DNA from: Merluccius polli
Lineage: Eukaryota > Chordata > Actinopteri > Gadiformes > Merlucciidae
DNA length: 64,000 bases
NCBI GenBank assembly: GCA_030340625.1
Contig: JAOPHQ010000598.1
Span: 1 to 64,000, forward strand
Direction of reading: 5' to 3'
Positions 62,151-64,000 of this stretch are shown here, piece after piece (position 1 is the first letter of the stretch; the number at the start of each line of letters is the position of its first letter). Position numbers and translations under genes: made by a program. The notes under the pieces are model-generated. The model had not been told where the DNA came from and searched no databases. It was given only the letters and a program-made list of their open reading frames with translations.

Positions 62151-64000
62151 AAGCGAAACAACATATTAGGCCTACCTCTTGGGAAATGCAGACCTAACCA
62201 ACTTTCCATGCTCATTGTTCAGGGGACCGTAGTAAGCAAGATTTCAGATGCTAAGCGAGTGTGTCAGGCAGCTAAGCAGCTGATGCCTGGCAGGCTGCAA
62301 GGTCTAGGTCACAGCTGAGATGTCCTCACGGTCTCCATCATCAACCACTGCTGGGCCAGGGGACAAGGGAGATGAAGCAGAAGCACTCTAGGGGGTGTGG
62401 GGGGATATGTGATGACCCTGGCGATGTTATGTAATTATAGCCTAGTCTTTGCGTGTTTTTGAGTTAAGCATATTACAGTTTTTGCTGTGCTTATGTGTCT
62501 CGCAATTTGATCGTGCCCCAGTGCCTTTTGGGGTGCCGTTTTCTAGTCAGGTTTCCAACATTGTAGTCAGTAAATTGGGTGAGCACCATATGTCTGTGTG
62601 TAATGTATATGTGTGGGGGGTGGGGGGTCGGTTACAATCTATAGTTTAGGATTTGCACACTGGCACAAAATGTGATTAATTAGATAATGTGTGCTTCGAT
62701 ACTGTCACAATGGGATCCAACACATTGAGCAGATTGCAGCAGATTGATTGATTATTGAGCTAATGTTGCTTGTATTTCTTGCAAGATGTGGCAACCCTAT
62801 ACCTTCCTTTATACCCAACTGACACACAACTGATTGATTACTGACAACTAATTGATGAGCTAGAAAGTTTTACATTGTATGCTCTTCAAAGCTAATTACT
62901 TTGAAGTCTATACTTTTAAAAATTGAATTCATTGCAATCATTTCATTAAAAAGGGAACTACAATAGAGCCAGTAAGTATAGACAAGGTGTGTAACATACC
63001 AAGCTGCAGATACATGCATACATAATGCTCAACCTGCAAGTGAATCCTCTTTTTGACAACATATCTGAAATGTCTTGCCCATAGAGCAAGCTAGTATCCT
63101 TCCTGGTATAGTTCTGCCAATAATAGGAAGTTGTGGATTTGGCTCCCAGCTTTCCCTCCTCCTTCTCCTTCTCCTTCTCCTCCTCCTGTCCCCCCCCCTT
63201 CCACTTCAGCCCTGGTGTTGTTGTAGTTGGGGACTATAAGAGGGTTGTTGTGTTGCGTGGCCTTGTGGCTGCATGGTTGCTCAGCCATGATTAATTCAGA
63301 CATGCCTCTGGGGGTGAGCAGCCAGGGAGGGTTACCAAGCCTGGGATCTGGTGTCTGGATGCTGAGAGACGTTGGCTTAGGAGGGTAAAAGCTGCAGACA
63401 GAGATCGTCTTGTGTCTGATTTTAGACCGTGGTTGTCAATCATGGGGTCACCTGCCTTTTCCTGATTGGAGGTGGATGAAATACGCGAACGATGATGCAA
63501 TGTGTTGTAGTTTTTAGAGTCGATTTTTGTTTGACTTTTAAGCGATGGTGGAGGGTGTCCCGGGGATGGCCACATAGAAGGGCGTTTTAAGGGCACTGAA
63601 AATGAAGCTTTTGAAAAACTCCTTCCAGGGTGGATATTTTTCAAAACTCAAGAGGTTACACAAAATGATGACATCATGACCTAGATTTACACATGGCAAT
63701 TGACACGTTGAGCATGCGCAGAAACCTACAAACAACGGTGGACTACGGGTGTGTTTAGGCGTAGGTAGTACCGTTAGGTTTAATGACATGTTTACAAGTC
63801 AAACTAGTTTTACAGTGTTGTTGTTGTTGTATGCATGGCTGAAGAAGAAGCCCACCATTGCGTATGCCCCTAATATTCCTCTGTGGTGTTTGACATAACG
63901 TTGTATCGCCAGCTACTGGCTTTGAATGCTTTTGTGAGGATGTGTATTAAATGGTTGCGTTCTCTTGTGGACGGATATATTTTCGATAACACCATTGCTG

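Overview
This window reads as teleost-fish nuclear DNA. The genes are split by GT-AG introns. The intergenic and intronic space is full of (GT)n, (GA)n and (GAAA)n microsatellites, long poly-C/poly-G tracts, tRNA-derived SINEs, a LINE reverse-transcriptase relic, hAT-like MITEs and an intact-looking Tc1/mariner element. I found nothing prokaryotic, no CRISPR array and no operon-like cluster.

Four protein-coding genes are recognised. From left to right they are FHIP1A (FAM160A1, minus, coding exons 16433 down to 4316), SH3D19 (plus, 25 coding exons, 26751-42646), RPS3A (minus, six exons, 45906 down to 43185) and the first coding exon of LRBA (plus, 48541-48792). As I recall the human map, FHIP1A, SH3D19, RPS3A and LRBA are neighbours on 4q31.3 with the same relative orientations, so this looks like a conserved synteny block read from the other side. 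FHIP1A and SH3D19 are head-to-head, with about 1.4 kb between the proposed FHIP1A first-exon donor and the SH3D19 start codon. That gap contains about 500 bp of (GA)n. SH3D19 and RPS3A are tail-to-tail, with about 540 bp between stop codons. RPS3A and LRBA are divergent.

Region by region: 1-1530 is a DNA-transposon-like element carrying a dense palindromic TTACGTAA array. 1531-4315 is AT-rich downstream sequence of FHIP1A. 4316-25600 is FHIP1A with its introns and a CpG-rich 5' end. 25600-26750 is the divergent intergenic segment. 26751-42800 is SH3D19, including a locally duplicated run of phase-1 exons (34395-35885). 43159-45940 is RPS3A with a probable box C/D snoRNA in its last intron. 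47400-48540 is the probable LRBA promoter and 5'UTR. 48793-64000 is LRBA intron 1, holding repeats and the Tc1/mariner element at 52981-54200.

The genes are not a pathway. FHIP1A is an endosomal dynein-adaptor subunit, SH3D19 a multi-SH3 scaffold, RPS3A a small-subunit ribosomal protein and LRBA a BEACH-domain vesicle-trafficking protein. Two coding regions carry an apparent one-base excess: FHIP1A exon 8 in a G/C-rich run, and RPS3A exon 3. Residual assembly indels are the simplest explanation. The most interesting items are the SH3D19 tandem exon expansion, the TTACGTAA array, the intact DD36E-type transposon and two perfect 32-bp hairpins.
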